Position numbers and translations under genes: made by a program. From contig CP136534.1 in NCBI GenBank assembly GCA_051016205.1, positions 6,076,001 through 6,140,000 of the forward strand: a stretch of 64,000 bases of DNA. The letters run 5' to 3'. The notes below the pieces were generated by a model that was not told where the DNA came from, did no database searches, and saw only the letters and a program-made list of their open reading frames with translations. Shown one piece after another: positions 52,727 through 61,965 of this stretch (position 1 is the stretch's first letter; each line of letters begins with the position of its first letter). Source of the stretch: Acuticoccus sp051016205 (GTDB lineage: Bacteria > Pseudomonadota > Alphaproteobacteria > Rhizobiales > Amorphaceae).

Positions 52727-54205
52727 ATGCGCATCGCTGTCGGCGGCCTTCTGCACGAGACGAACACGTTCGCATCCGGCCTCACCACCCGGGCGGACTT
52801 TGCAGCGCCCACCGGCTGGCCGCCCCTTGCGACCGGTGATGACATCATGCGGACGATCCCATCATTTTCGGTACCGGCGGCCGGTGCGCTGCGTGTGCTC
52901 GATGAAGCCGGCGTTGAGATCGTGCCGACCTTTTGGGCGATGGCGTTGCCGTCAGGCGTCGTGGAACAGGCCTCGTTCGAGGCGCTTCTCGGCGAATTGG
53001 TGGAGGCGCTTCGCGCGGCCGGGCCGGTGGACGGCGTCTACCTGGACCTCCATGGCGCGATGGCGAGCGAGGCTGACGACGACCCAGAGGGCACGGTGGT
53101 GGACGCCGTGCGGGGTGTGGTGGGGGATGGAGTGCCCATCGCCGCCTCCATCGACCCCCATGCCAACCTCTCACGCCGGATGGCGATGGCGGCGGATTTC
53201 ATCGCGGCCTACCGAACCTACCCCCACATGGACATGGTGGAGACGGGCGCACGCGCCGCACGTACGCTTCTCACCCTCGTCCAAAAGGGCGAACGCTATG
53301 CCAAGGCTTACGGATCGGTGCCTTATCTTCTGCCGTTGATCGCGCAGGCAACGGGCGCTGAACCTATGAAAACGTTGATGCAGGAGAGTGTCGACACGGC
53401 GCCTGGTGAAGCTGTGACGGTCGCCTTCGGCTTTCCCCTTGCCGATGTGCCCGACGCAGGACCGGCGCTCATTGCCTATGCCGCCTTGCCTGATGATGCC
53501 GATCAGCTTCTTGCCCAACATCTGTCAGCGTGGAACGCTGCGGAAGGATCGTTCAGCGCCTCGGCGCTGTCGCCAGGTGCGGCGATCGCTAAGGCGCGGG
53601 ACTTGCCGCCGGGAAAGGGGCCAGTGATCCTTGCCGACGTGCAGGACAATCCTGGCGCTGGCGGCACCAATGACACCACGGGCCTTCTGGCGGCGCTGGT
53701 GGATGAAGGCCTTCAAGGCGTGCTCCTTGTTCACATCGCCGATGCGGCTGCGGCAGACGAGGCGTACCGTGCCGGCGTCGGTGCACGCCTTGATATCGGC
53801 GTCGGCGGCAAAGCCGATCCGGCAACGGGCGCCCCCGTGGATGGGCCCTGGCAGGTCGCTGCGCTTGGAGATGGGCGTTTTGTCGGCCAGGGGCCGATGT
53901 ACGGTGGCAACACCGTCGACATGGGTCCCGTGGCGTGCCTTGAGCAAAATGGCGTCCGCGTCATCGTCGCCGGGCAGCGGATGCAAGCGTCAGAACCCGC
54001 GCTGGTGCGCCATCTGGGCATAGAGCCGTTCGACGTTCCCGTCCTTGCGCTCAAGAGTTCGGTCCATTTCCGCGGTGCTTATCAGCACGTTGCGCGGGAG
54101 ATTATCCTCGTTGCCGCGCCCGGCCTTGCGCCTGTAGAGCTCGGCCGGCTCACTTTTTGCAAGGCCCGCCGCAGGATTGCCGGACGCGCCAATGCGCTCG
54201 GTTGA
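52727..54205 (+). CDS. M81-family (MlrC/microcystinase C-type) metallopeptidase
   Basis: A 492-residue protein of the M81/DUF1485 family, named for MlrC, which cleaves linearised microcystin. The metal-binding signatures are present: 'AVGGLLHETNTFASGL', 'YLDLHGAMASEADDDPEG' and 'ASIDPHANLSRRMAMA'. The C-terminal domain has 'DNPGAGGTNDTTGLLAAL' and 'GPMYGGNTVDMGPVACL'. ATG 52727 lies one base after the amidase stop. Family members commonly sit beside dipeptide-type ABC importers, as here, and probably hydrolyse small amide or peptide bonds rather than microcystin itself. No signal peptide, so cytoplasmic. Confidence 0.9.
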   Translation: MRIAVGGLLHETNTFASGLTTRADFAAPTGWPPLATGDDIMRTIPSFSVPAAGALRVLDEAGVEIVPTFWAMALPSGVVEQASFEALLGELVEALRAAGPVDGVYLDLHGAMASEADDDPEGTVVDAVRGVVGDGVPIAASIDPHANLSRRMAMAADFIAAYRTYPHMDMVETGARAARTLLTLVQKGERYAKAYGSVPYLLPLIAQATGAEPMKTLMQESVDTAPGEAVTVAFGFPLADVPDAGPALIAYAALPDDADQLLAQHLSAWNAAEGSFSASALSPGAAIAKARDLPPGKGPVILADVQDNPGAGGTNDTTGLLAALVDEGLQGVLLVHIADAAAADEAYRAGVGARLDIGVGGKADPATGAPVDGPWQVAALGDGRFVGQGPMYGGNTVDMGPVACLEQNGVRVIVAGQRMQASEPALVRHLGIEPFDVPVLALKSSVHFRGAYQHVAREIILVAAPGLAPVELGRLTFCKARRRIAGRANALG

Positions 54206-54246
54206 AGCCACATAACTTGACGACGAAGAAAGGGAGATCGCACCCA

Positions 54247-55824
54247 ATGATGCAGTCCACCGGAATGCAGCCCACCCACCGTGCACCACGCGTGACGGAC
54301 CGTTCGCGCTCGCTCGCCTCCGCGCTCCTTGCCGCCGTCGCCAGCGTTGCGCTTCTGGCAACGCCCGCGCTGGCGGGGCCGGACGACAACAGCCTCACCA
54401 TCGGAATCGGCGAGGAGCTTCCGGGCTTTGACGGCTACACCTCCACCTCCCGCGATGGCGTGGTGATGACCCGGCACCTGTTCGATATGCTGGTCTTCCG
54501 CAATCCGGACACGTTCGAATACGAGCCGTTGCTTGCAACATCTTGGGAGCAGGTCGACGACACCACCATCGAGTTCAAGCTGCGCGAGGGCGTGACCTTC
54601 CACGACGGGTCCGCGTTCGATGCCGAGGACGTGGCGTTCACCCTCAACCACTACGCCGATCCGGAGGCAGGCGCGCGCAGTCAGGCCGCGGTGAGCTGGA
54701 TCGACCGCGTGGAGGTCGTCGACCCGCTGACGGTGCGCATCATCTCCAAAGGGCCGTTCCCTGCGGCGTTGGAGTACGTGTCGGGGAGCCTTCCCATCTA
54801 TCCGTCCGACTATGTGGAGAGCGTGGGCTGGCAAGAGTTTTCCCAAGCGCCCATCGGCACCGGGCCCTACATGTTTTCGCCGGGCGATGCGAACGCCTTC
54901 ACGCTGACGGCCTTCGACAATTACTTTGAAGGCGGCGGCAAGGGGACGCCCTCCATCGAGACCATCAACGTGCGCATCATCCCCGATACGGCCACCAGGA
55001 TCGCCGAGATCATCGGCGGCGGCGTCGACTGGATCTGGAACGTGCCTGCCGATCAGGTGACACAGCTCAACACCCTGCCCACAGTCACCGCTGAACTCGG
55101 CTCCACCATGCGCATCGCCCTCATCGCGCTGGATGCCGCGGGCCGGGCCGACGAAAACTCACCGCTGAAAGACGTGCGCGTGCGCCGTGCCATCAACCAC
55201 GCCATCGACCGAGACACCATCGTGGAGGCACTTGTGGGCGGTGACGGCGAGGTGGTGAACGTTCCCTGCTACCCGATGCAGTTCGGCTGCGACACGAACG
55301 CTGCCACCGTCTACGAGTATGACCCCGACAAGGCGCGAGCCCTCCTGGAGGAAGCCGGTCACGCCGACGGTTTTACCCTGCGCATGTCGTCCTTCCGTGA
55401 TCGCGCGCGGGCCGAGGCCGTCCAGTCTTACTTGGATGCCGTGGGGATCACCGCGAACATCCAGATGGAACAGGCGCGCGCGTCGTTCTCCGGCTGGCGC
55501 GAGGGGCAGCTCGACGCCTGGTATGGCGACTGGGGCAGCTTTTCCATCGCCGATGCATCCGCGTCCACCGGCAACTTCTTCAACGGCTCCACCAACGACG
55601 GTGCCATGGACGAAGAGCTGATTGCGATGATGGAACGCGGCACCTCCACGGTCGATCAGGACGAACGCAAAAAGATCTATTCCGACGCCATCAAGAAGAT
55701 CACCGAGGAAGCGTATTGGGTGCCTATGCATACCATCGTGATGGGTTACGCCTACAACAGCGAACTCGACTTCACGCCGACCATCGATGAGCTTCCGCGC
55801 TTCTTCACGGCCTCATGGAAGTAA
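54247..55824 (+). CDS. ABC transporter substrate-binding protein, family 5
   Basis: The periplasmic receptor of the adjacent importer, 525 residues. A Sec signal peptide ('LASALLAAVASVALLATPALA', cleavage before 'GPDDNS') follows a polar start. The mature protein has the family-5 layout: 'DMLVFRNPDTFEYEPLLATS', 'REGVTFHDGSAFDAEDVAFT', 'PIGTGPYMFSPGDANAFTL', and 'DVRVRRAINHAIDRDTIVEA'. Family-5 proteins bind peptides, glutathione, nickel chelates and other small solutes; the ligand here is unknown. It begins 41 bp after the M81 gene, with ATGATG and a GGGAG site. Confidence 0.94.
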   Translation: MMQSTGMQPTHRAPRVTDRSRSLASALLAAVASVALLATPALAGPDDNSLTIGIGEELPGFDGYTSTSRDGVVMTRHLFDMLVFRNPDTFEYEPLLATSWEQVDDTTIEFKLREGVTFHDGSAFDAEDVAFTLNHYADPEAGARSQAAVSWIDRVEVVDPLTVRIISKGPFPAALEYVSGSLPIYPSDYVESVGWQEFSQAPIGTGPYMFSPGDANAFTLTAFDNYFEGGGKGTPSIETINVRIIPDTATRIAEIIGGGVDWIWNVPADQVTQLNTLPTVTAELGSTMRIALIALDAAGRADENSPLKDVRVRRAINHAIDRDTIVEALVGGDGEVVNVPCYPMQFGCDTNAATVYEYDPDKARALLEEAGHADGFTLRMSSFRDRARAEAVQSYLDAVGITANIQMEQARASFSGWREGQLDAWYGDWGSFSIADASASTGNFFNGSTNDGAMDEELIAMMERGTSTVDQDERKKIYSDAIKKITEEAYWVPMHTIVMGYAYNSELDFTPTIDELPRFFTASWK

Positions 55825-55890
55825 TCGCGTGATGCGGAACGGTGTACAGGCGAGGCGTGCAGGTTCTGCGCTGATTGGGTTCAGAGCCTG

Positions 55891-56811
55891 ATGCTTGCTT
55901 TCGTCTTGCGCCGATCCGCGCTTGCCGTTTTTGTGGTGGTGGTGATTTCCGTCATCACCTTCACCCTGTCGCACGTTGCCATCGACCCTGCCATGGGCGT
56001 TGCCGGCGACAGCGCCACGGACGAAGACCTTGCCGCCATCCGTATCCAGTACGGCTTCGACCGTCCGCTCCCCACCCAATACTTCTCCTATGTGGGCAAC
56101 CTTCTGATGGGCGACCTCGGCCGCTCCTACCTCACGGGCGAACCTGTCCTTCAAATGGTCGCCGAGAGAGTGCCCGCGACGGCAACGCTTGCGCTCCTGT
56201 CGATCCTCTTCGCGCTGGCGATCTCCGTGCCGCTTGGCGTTCTTGCAGCGATGCGGCCCAACTCTCTCATCGATCGACTGGCGCTAACACTTGCCGTCGT
56301 CGGCCAGGCGATCCCGAACTTTTGGGCAGGTCTCCTCCTCATCCTCTTTTTCGGCGTCAACCTTGGCTGGCTGCCGATCTCCGGTTCCGGTTCCCTCGCA
56401 CATTTCGTGCTTCCGGCGATCACGCTGGGCTCGTTCGCCATGCCTGCCCTCATGCGGCTGGTGCGCGCCGGCATGATCGATGTTCTGGAAGCCGATTACA
56501 TCCGCACCGCTCACGCCATGGGGCTGCGTTCGCGCGACATCCTGTTCAAGTATGCGCTGCGCAACGCCGTCCTTCCGGTGATTTCGCTGACGGCGGTCCA
56601 GTTCGGCTTCATGCTGGGCGGGTCGATTGTGGTGGAATCGGTGTTTGCCATCCAGGGGGTCGGCTATCTGGCGTGGCAATCCATGAGCCGGGCCGATATG
56701 CCCGTCATCCAGGCCATCGTGCTGTTGATCTCGCTGGTCTACATCCTGTTGACCCTCCTTGCCGATCTCCTCAACGCCGCGCTCGACCCGCGCATCAGGG
56801 TTGCGCAATGA
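55891..56811 (+). CDS. ABC transporter permease (DppB type)
   Basis: A 306-residue inner-membrane permease with about six helices. The N-terminal 'AVFVVVVISVITFTLSHVAI' and the conserved 'YGFDRPLPTQYFSYVGNLLM' segment are typical of DppB/OppB. The EAA-loop coupling motif is in 'EADYIRTAHAMGLRSRDILF'. It ends 11 bp before the second permease and belongs to the same importer as the receptor upstream. Confidence 0.95.
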   Translation: MLAFVLRRSALAVFVVVVISVITFTLSHVAIDPAMGVAGDSATDEDLAAIRIQYGFDRPLPTQYFSYVGNLLMGDLGRSYLTGEPVLQMVAERVPATATLALLSILFALAISVPLGVLAAMRPNSLIDRLALTLAVVGQAIPNFWAGLLLILFFGVNLGWLPISGSGSLAHFVLPAITLGSFAMPALMRLVRAGMIDVLEADYIRTAHAMGLRSRDILFKYALRNAVLPVISLTAVQFGFMLGGSIVVESVFAIQGVGYLAWQSMSRADMPVIQAIVLLISLVYILLTLLADLLNAALDPRIRVAQ

Positions 56812-56821
56812 GGGCTGCCGC

Positions 56822-57664
56822 GTGACCGCCGCCGCCACGCGGCCGACCCGCCACTGGGGCTTCTTGATCGGCGGAGGCGTGCTTCTGGCGCTGGTCCTGG
56901 TCGCCGTCTTCGCACCGCTCTTGGCGCCGCACGATCCGTTCGCGCAAAACCTTGCCATGCGCCTCAAGCCGCCGTTCTGGCACGAGGGGTCCGTGGCGGC
57001 CCATCCGCTCGGCACCGACCAGGTGGGTCGGGACTACCTCTCGCGGCTGATCTACGGCGCACGGGTGTCCATCGGGCTGGGGCTTGGGACGGTGGTGATC
57101 TCAGCGCTGATCGGCATCACGCTTGGCATTGTCGCAGGCTATTTCGGGGGTTGGGTGGACACGGCCATCTCCGCCGTGATCACGACCCGGCTATCGCTGC
57201 CCGTGGTGCTCGTCGCCCTTGCGGTCGTTGCCATCGTTGGCGGTTCGCTGATTGTGGTGATTCTCGTCATCGGGCTCCTGTTGTGGGATCAGTTTGCGGT
57301 GGTGGCACGCACGACGACCATGAAGCTGCGATCGGCAGAGTTCGTCGCCGCGGCCAAAGCGATGGGCACCAGCCGCCTCCACATTCTGGTGCGAGAAATT
57401 CTGCCCAACATCTCCGCGCCGCTCATTGTCGTTGCAACCGTGGAGATGGCGAACGCGGTGCTCCTGGAGGCAGCGCTTTCCTTCTTGGGGCTCGGCGTTC
57501 AGGCACCGCTTCCCTCATGGGGGCTCATGCTCTCCGAAGCGAAGAATTTCATGTTCTTCAACGCCTGGCTGATCACCTTGCCGGGCCTGTGCCTTTTCAC
57601 GCTGGCGCTTGCCATCAACTTGATGGGTGACGGCTTGCGGGACATTTCCGGAGCGCGGCGATGA
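56822..57664 (+). CDS. ABC transporter permease (DppC type)
   Basis: A 280-residue DppC/OppC-type permease with a GTG start at 56822. The N-terminal helix ('WGFLIGGGVLLALVLVAVFA') is followed by 'PLLAPHDPFAQNLAMRLKPP' and 'HPLGTDQVGRDYLSRLIYGA', the signature of this subunit. The EAA-loop is in 'SAEFVAAAKAMGTSRLHIL'. The longer ORF start at 56759 would lie inside the preceding permease gene and is rejected. Its stop overlaps the ATPase start (ATGA). Confidence 0.95.
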   Translation: MTAAATRPTRHWGFLIGGGVLLALVLVAVFAPLLAPHDPFAQNLAMRLKPPFWHEGSVAAHPLGTDQVGRDYLSRLIYGARVSIGLGLGTVVISALIGITLGIVAGYFGGWVDTAISAVITTRLSLPVVLVALAVVAIVGGSLIVVILVIGLLLWDQFAVVARTTTMKLRSAEFVAAAKAMGTSRLHILVREILPNISAPLIVVATVEMANAVLLEAALSFLGLGVQAPLPSWGLMLSEAKNFMFFNAWLITLPGLCLFTLALAINLMGDGLRDISGARR

Positions 57665-59220
57665 CCACGCTTCTGGCCGTGAAAGACCTCTCCGTCGATA
57701 TTGGCGCCACGCAGGCGGTGCGGGGCATCTCGTTTGAAGTGTCACCGGGCGAAACGCTCGCTTTGGTCGGCGAGTCCGGCTCGGGGAAATCGATGACCGC
57801 GCTCGCCCTCATGGGGCTGACGCCGCCCGGCGCCGTCGTGCGTGCGGAGCGACTTGAACTGGCGGACGGGGGCCACCCCATGGCGCACCGCGGTGACCGC
57901 GTGGCGATGGTGTTTCAGGAGCCGATGACGGCGCTCAACCCTGTTTTCACCATCGGCGACCAGCTCACCGCGGTCTACCGGCGCCACAAAGGGGGAAGCC
58001 ACGCGCAGGCGCGCGAACGGGCCGTTGCGCTGCTCACCCGAGTGGGGGTGCCGAACCCCGTGGAGCGGCTCAAACACTTCCCCCACATGATGTCCGGAGG
58101 GCAGCGCCAGCGCGTTTTGATCGCAATGGCACTGATGTGCGGCCCCGACCTTCTCATCGCGGACGAACCCACAACCGCGCTCGATGTGACGACGCAAGCG
58201 AAACTCCTGGATCTATTGAAGGGGCTTGGCGAGCAATTCGGCCTCGGGATGCTCTTCATCACGCACGACCTCGGCGTGGTGGCAAAGATTGCCGACCGTG
58301 TCGCTGTGATGAAGGACGGTGAGATCGTCGAAGGCGGGGATGCGCGGACCGTTCTCGCCGCACCTCAGCATCCTTATACGAAGCGCCTGATCGACAGTCT
58401 GCCGACCCCTGTGGGCGGCAACCCGTCCTGTGCCGAGCCGATCCTAGAGGCCAAGGGGATCGAACGCATTTATGGAGCGCGCGGGTTTTTTGGCGGTGAG
58501 CCTTTCCGCGCGCTACGGGGTGTCTCGTTGACGCTCGGGCGAGGCGAAGCGCTTGGCATCGTTGGGGAATCGGGGTGCGGGAAGTCGACGCTGGCGCGCA
58601 TTCTGATCGGCCTCGACAGCCCAAGTGACGGTGCGGTGACGATCGACGGTGAGGACGCAAGAACACTGCCGCAGCGGTCGCGCGCCAAACTCATCCAACC
58701 GGTGTTTCAGGACCCGTTCGGCTCGCTCAACCCCCTGTGGCGGGTCAAAGACATCCTCGATGTGCCGCTGTCGCTCCACACCAACCTGACAAGACCTGAA
58801 CGGGCACGGCGCGTCGCCGAACTCCTCCACGATGTGGGCCTGCCGGAAAGGGCGGCGCGCGCAACGCCCAGAGCGCTGTCCGGCGGGCAGCGCCAGCGCG
58901 TTGCCATTGCCCGCGCGCTTGCTGCGGAGCCGAGCATTCTGGTTTGCGATGAACCGACCTCGGCGCTGGACGTATCGGTTCAGGCGCAGATCCTGGACCT
59001 TCTGCGCGGGCTCCGTCGCGACAAGGGGCTCTCACTCATGTTCATCAGCCACGACCTTGCCGTCGTCGAGGCGATCTGCGACCGCGTGATCGTGATGGAC
59101 GCCGGTGAAATCGTCGAAGAGGGCACGGCGCACGACATCTTCCACACGCCGCAACACCCGACCACGCGGGCGCTGAAGGAGGCGGTTCTGACATTGGATG
59201 GCCTCGTCGCCAACCCCTGA
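57661..59220 (+). CDS. ABC transporter ATPase, fused DppD-DppF type
   Basis: A 519-residue protein carrying two ATPase domains that in E. coli Dpp/Opp systems are separate. The first has Walker A 'LVGESGSGKSMTALALMG', signature 'MSGGQRQRVLIAMAL' and Walker B 'LLIADEPTTALD'. The second has 'IVGESGCGKSTLARILIG', 'LSGGQRQRVAIARAL' and 'ILVCDEPTSALD'. With the two permeases and the receptor this completes a single importer. The Fe-S cluster Cys cluster of some DppD proteins is not evident. Transcription from 50.4 kb may end after this gene. Confidence 0.95.
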   Translation: MTTLLAVKDLSVDIGATQAVRGISFEVSPGETLALVGESGSGKSMTALALMGLTPPGAVVRAERLELADGGHPMAHRGDRVAMVFQEPMTALNPVFTIGDQLTAVYRRHKGGSHAQARERAVALLTRVGVPNPVERLKHFPHMMSGGQRQRVLIAMALMCGPDLLIADEPTTALDVTTQAKLLDLLKGLGEQFGLGMLFITHDLGVVAKIADRVAVMKDGEIVEGGDARTVLAAPQHPYTKRLIDSLPTPVGGNPSCAEPILEAKGIERIYGARGFFGGEPFRALRGVSLTLGRGEALGIVGESGCGKSTLARILIGLDSPSDGAVTIDGEDARTLPQRSRAKLIQPVFQDPFGSLNPLWRVKDILDVPLSLHTNLTRPERARRVAELLHDVGLPERAARATPRALSGGQRQRVAIARALAAEPSILVCDEPTSALDVSVQAQILDLLRGLRRDKGLSLMFISHDLAVVEAICDRVIVMDAGEIVEEGTAHDIFHTPQHPTTRALKEAVLTLDGLVANP

Positions 59221-59932
59221 GAGTGTATTGCTTAGAGCACGATCCGCTCAGTCTGAATCAAACTGAGCGGATGACAACGTGCTCGCATCCATACCTGGCG
59301 CGATTTCTCGTCGATCAGGTTGATTCAACCTGATCGGAAAGCGCGATAGAGCATCCTGGGGCTTTTTTTGACCCGAAATGCCTTAATTCTTTGATTGAGA
59401 ACAATTTTATTCGGCTCAAACGACTACGCGCGAGCCGAAATCGTTTTGAGACAAGTGAAATGCTGTCCTTACCGCGTAGCCCCTCCGACATGATGGAGAT
59501 TGTCTCCTGCGACGAGGGATATTTGCGCGTGCGCCGGCGAATATCGTTTAGGACCTGCGTTACCCATCAGGCTGATGGCCCGGATTTGCCGTCTCAGATC
59601 CCTTTGTCGGCAATCAAAGTGGGCCAAAAAGACCTTCTCTTCGACACCCCTTCAGATGGCCCATGGGCGATGACGCGCCACACTCACGAAGGACAAGACG
59701 GCCATTTGCGTGCAAGGTCGAACGACCTCTTGCATCTCGAATGGCCGTCAAAGGCGGCGCGGCTCACGCCGGGCGCGCTGGCGGCCCCTTGCTTCGCGCA
59801 TAGGTCTATTGTGTTCGGCACAGGAAATGCAGATTGTTGCAACCACGATAAGGGGCGGACCCGCTCGCGGCTGTGAGCGCTCAAGGCGCCGTGCCTATTC
59901 CAGTGGCGTTCGCCAATCCCATGGAGGAGCAC
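59221..59932. other. Intergenic region with palindromic repeat elements upstream of hyuA
   Basis: 712 bp between the importer ATPase and hyuA. The first ~135 bases carry a two-hairpin repeat (listed separately). Then come two overlapping inverted repeats at 59410-59450 and about 450 bases with no gene I can support. A 161-codon ORF here lacks a good start and any family resemblance. A hyuA promoter could lie in the right part. Confidence 0.4.
59235..59356. repeat. REP/RIME-like palindromic element
   Basis: Two nested hairpins in tandem. The first has outer arms GAGCAC (59235) and GTGCTC (59279-59284), and inner arms TCCGCTCAGT (59243-59252) and ACTGAGCGGA (59262-59271). The second is the near-perfect palindrome GATCAGGTTGA / TCAACCTGATC (59313-59335) flanked by GCGCGATTTC and GAAAGCGCG. 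A further 'TAGAGCATCCT' copy of the outer motif lies at 59347. The 'AGAGCA' ends and double hairpin resemble palindromic intergenic repeats known from Rhizobiales. A whole-genome count would be needed to confirm. Confidence 0.55.
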
Positions 59933-61954
59933 TTGCAGTCCATTCGCGTTGCCGTCGACGTCGGCGGCACCTTCACAGATATCGTCGTCATCGACGAAGC
60001 GTCCGGCAGCCTTTCGATCGAAAAAACCGCCTCCACGAAGGACCCGATCGAGGGGATCATGTCCGGCGTTGCCCGCGCTGGGGTCGACATGAGCGATGTT
60101 GCTCTGTTTTGCCACGGCACGACGGTGGCGACCAACGCGCTGATCACGCGCCGCCTGCCGCGCACAGCCATGGTCTGCACGAAGGGGTTTCGCGACGTCA
60201 TCGAGATCCGGCGCGCCAACAAGGAGGACCTGTGGGACACCTATAAGGATGTGGTCAAACCCTACATCCCGCGGCGCGATCGGCTCACCGTCCCCGAGCG
60301 CGTCGATCCGGAAGGCAACATCGTCCAGCCGCTCGACGAGGCGGCGGCACGGGAGGTGGCGCGGATCCTCAAGCGCCGCGGCGTGGCTGCCATCGCCGTC
60401 AGCTTCATGAACGCCTACGCCAACGGCGCAAACGAGCGCGCCATGCGCGACATCCTGCAAGAGGTCGTGCCTGGTGTGCCTATCTCCATCTCTTCAGAGG
60501 TGCTGCCGGAGATTTTCGAGCATGAACGCGCCTCGACCACGGTCGCCAATGCCGCGCTGTCGCCGATCGTGGTGGACTACACCACGCGCCTTGGCGAACG
60601 GCTCGCAAACGATGGATACACACGCGACCTGTTGATGCTACACACCGGCGGCGGGGTGATGACGCCCCAAAGCGTGAAGGATTTTGCCGCACGCCTTGCC
60701 GGTTCCGGCATTGCGGCCGGCGCCATTGCAAGCCGGCACATCGCAATGATGTGCGGCTATCGCAACTCCATCGGCCTTGATATGGGCGGCACGTCGACAG
60801 ACGTCTCGCTCGCCTATGACGGGCAGTCGCGGGTCACCAAGGACTGGTACATCGAATACGGCTATCCGATCCGCTTTCCGGCGATCGAGGTGCTGACCAT
60901 CGGCGCGGGCGGCGGCTCGCTTGCCTGGCGTGATGAGGCGGGATCGCTGCGCAACGGGCCGCAGTCCGCCGGCGCCAACCCCGGCCCCGCCTGCTACGGC
61001 AACGGCAACGAGCAGGCCACCAACACGGACGCCAACGTCGTGCTCGGCCGGCTCGGCACCAGCCTTGCCGGCGGGAAGATCACCCTGGACGCGAGCCTTT
61101 CCGACGCTTCGGTGAAGCGCACCGTGGCCGAACCCTTCGGCCTTGACGTGCACGCTGCGGCCGATGCCATCGTGCGCGTTGCCAACGCCAACATGTCCGA
61201 TGCGGTCCGCCTCATCTCGGTGACGCGCGGCCTCGACCCGCGCGACTTTGCACTGGTTGCCTTCGGTGGCGCCGGCGCGCTCCATGGTGTTGCGGTCGCA
61301 AGGGAACTCGCGATTCCCGTCGTGATCGTGCCGCCGAACCCTGGTGTCACGTCGGCGCTCGGGTGCCTGCTCGTCGACATCCAGCACGACTTTGGCGAAA
61401 GCTATATCAGCCCCGTCAGCGAGGCCCAGCCCAATGCGCTGGAGGCTGCCTTCGCACGCCTGGAGGAGGAGGCGATATCGCGCCTGGCCCATGAGGGGGT
61501 CGCTGCCGAGGATGTGGTGCTTCAGCGGTCCATCGACATGATGTACCAGGGCCAGTGGCGCTCGCTTGCCGTGTCGGTCCCCTCGCCTGTCGCCTCCATC
61601 GACGCGCTGGTCGACAACTTCCACAGCGAGCATCACCGCGAGTACAACTACCGCCGCGACGACGCGCCGGTCAGCATTTATCGCCTCAACCTGCGCGCTG
61701 TGGGAACGGTGCCTAAGGCGCAGCTGCCCGTGCACGCAGCGACCGGCGCCACACCCGAGCCGGCGAGCCGGCGCCCTGTGTGGTTCGAACCCGATGCCGC
61801 CATCGACACGCCGGTGTACGACCGCGCCGATCTGCCGGCCGGCTTCACACTGGACGGACCCGCCATCATCGATCAGCTCGATTCCACCACCGTCGTTCCG
61901 CCAGGCGCATCGGCCAAGGTGGACGAGCATCTCAACATCATCATCACGGTTTGA
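59933..61954 (+). CDS. HyuA-type hydantoinase/oxoprolinase subunit A
   Basis: The ATP-binding subunit of an N-methylhydantoinase/oxoprolinase/acetone-carboxylase-type enzyme, which opens cyclic amides using ATP. The actin-like ATPase motifs are 'VAVDVGGTFTDIVVID', 'CHGTTVATNALITRRLP' and 'SIGLDMGGTSTDVSLAYD', followed by 'LTIGAGGGSLAWRDEAGSLR' and 'GGAGALHGVAVARELAI'. I start at TTG 59933, since GGAGGAG lies five bases upstream. ATG 59921 and GTG 59873 are in-frame alternatives without a good site. It pairs with the hyuB-type gene 11 bp downstream. Confidence 0.93.
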   Translation: MQSIRVAVDVGGTFTDIVVIDEASGSLSIEKTASTKDPIEGIMSGVARAGVDMSDVALFCHGTTVATNALITRRLPRTAMVCTKGFRDVIEIRRANKEDLWDTYKDVVKPYIPRRDRLTVPERVDPEGNIVQPLDEAAAREVARILKRRGVAAIAVSFMNAYANGANERAMRDILQEVVPGVPISISSEVLPEIFEHERASTTVANAALSPIVVDYTTRLGERLANDGYTRDLLMLHTGGGVMTPQSVKDFAARLAGSGIAAGAIASRHIAMMCGYRNSIGLDMGGTSTDVSLAYDGQSRVTKDWYIEYGYPIRFPAIEVLTIGAGGGSLAWRDEAGSLRNGPQSAGANPGPACYGNGNEQATNTDANVVLGRLGTSLAGGKITLDASLSDASVKRTVAEPFGLDVHAAADAIVRVANANMSDAVRLISVTRGLDPRDFALVAFGGAGALHGVAVARELAIPVVIVPPNPGVTSALGCLLVDIQHDFGESYISPVSEAQPNALEAAFARLEEEAISRLAHEGVAAEDVVLQRSIDMMYQGQWRSLAVSVPSPVASIDALVDNFHSEHHREYNYRRDDAPVSIYRLNLRAVGTVPKAQLPVHAATGATPEPASRRPVWFEPDAAIDTPVYDRADLPAGFTLDGPAIIDQLDSTTVVPPGASAKVDEHLNIIITV

Positions 61955-61965
61955 AGGAGGGGATC

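Noticed and set aside
59391..59876. 161-codon ORF in the gap before hyuA
   Set aside because: No good ribosome binding site, no recognisable domain, Arg/His/Ser-rich composition, and its start overlaps inverted repeats. It may be non-coding leader.
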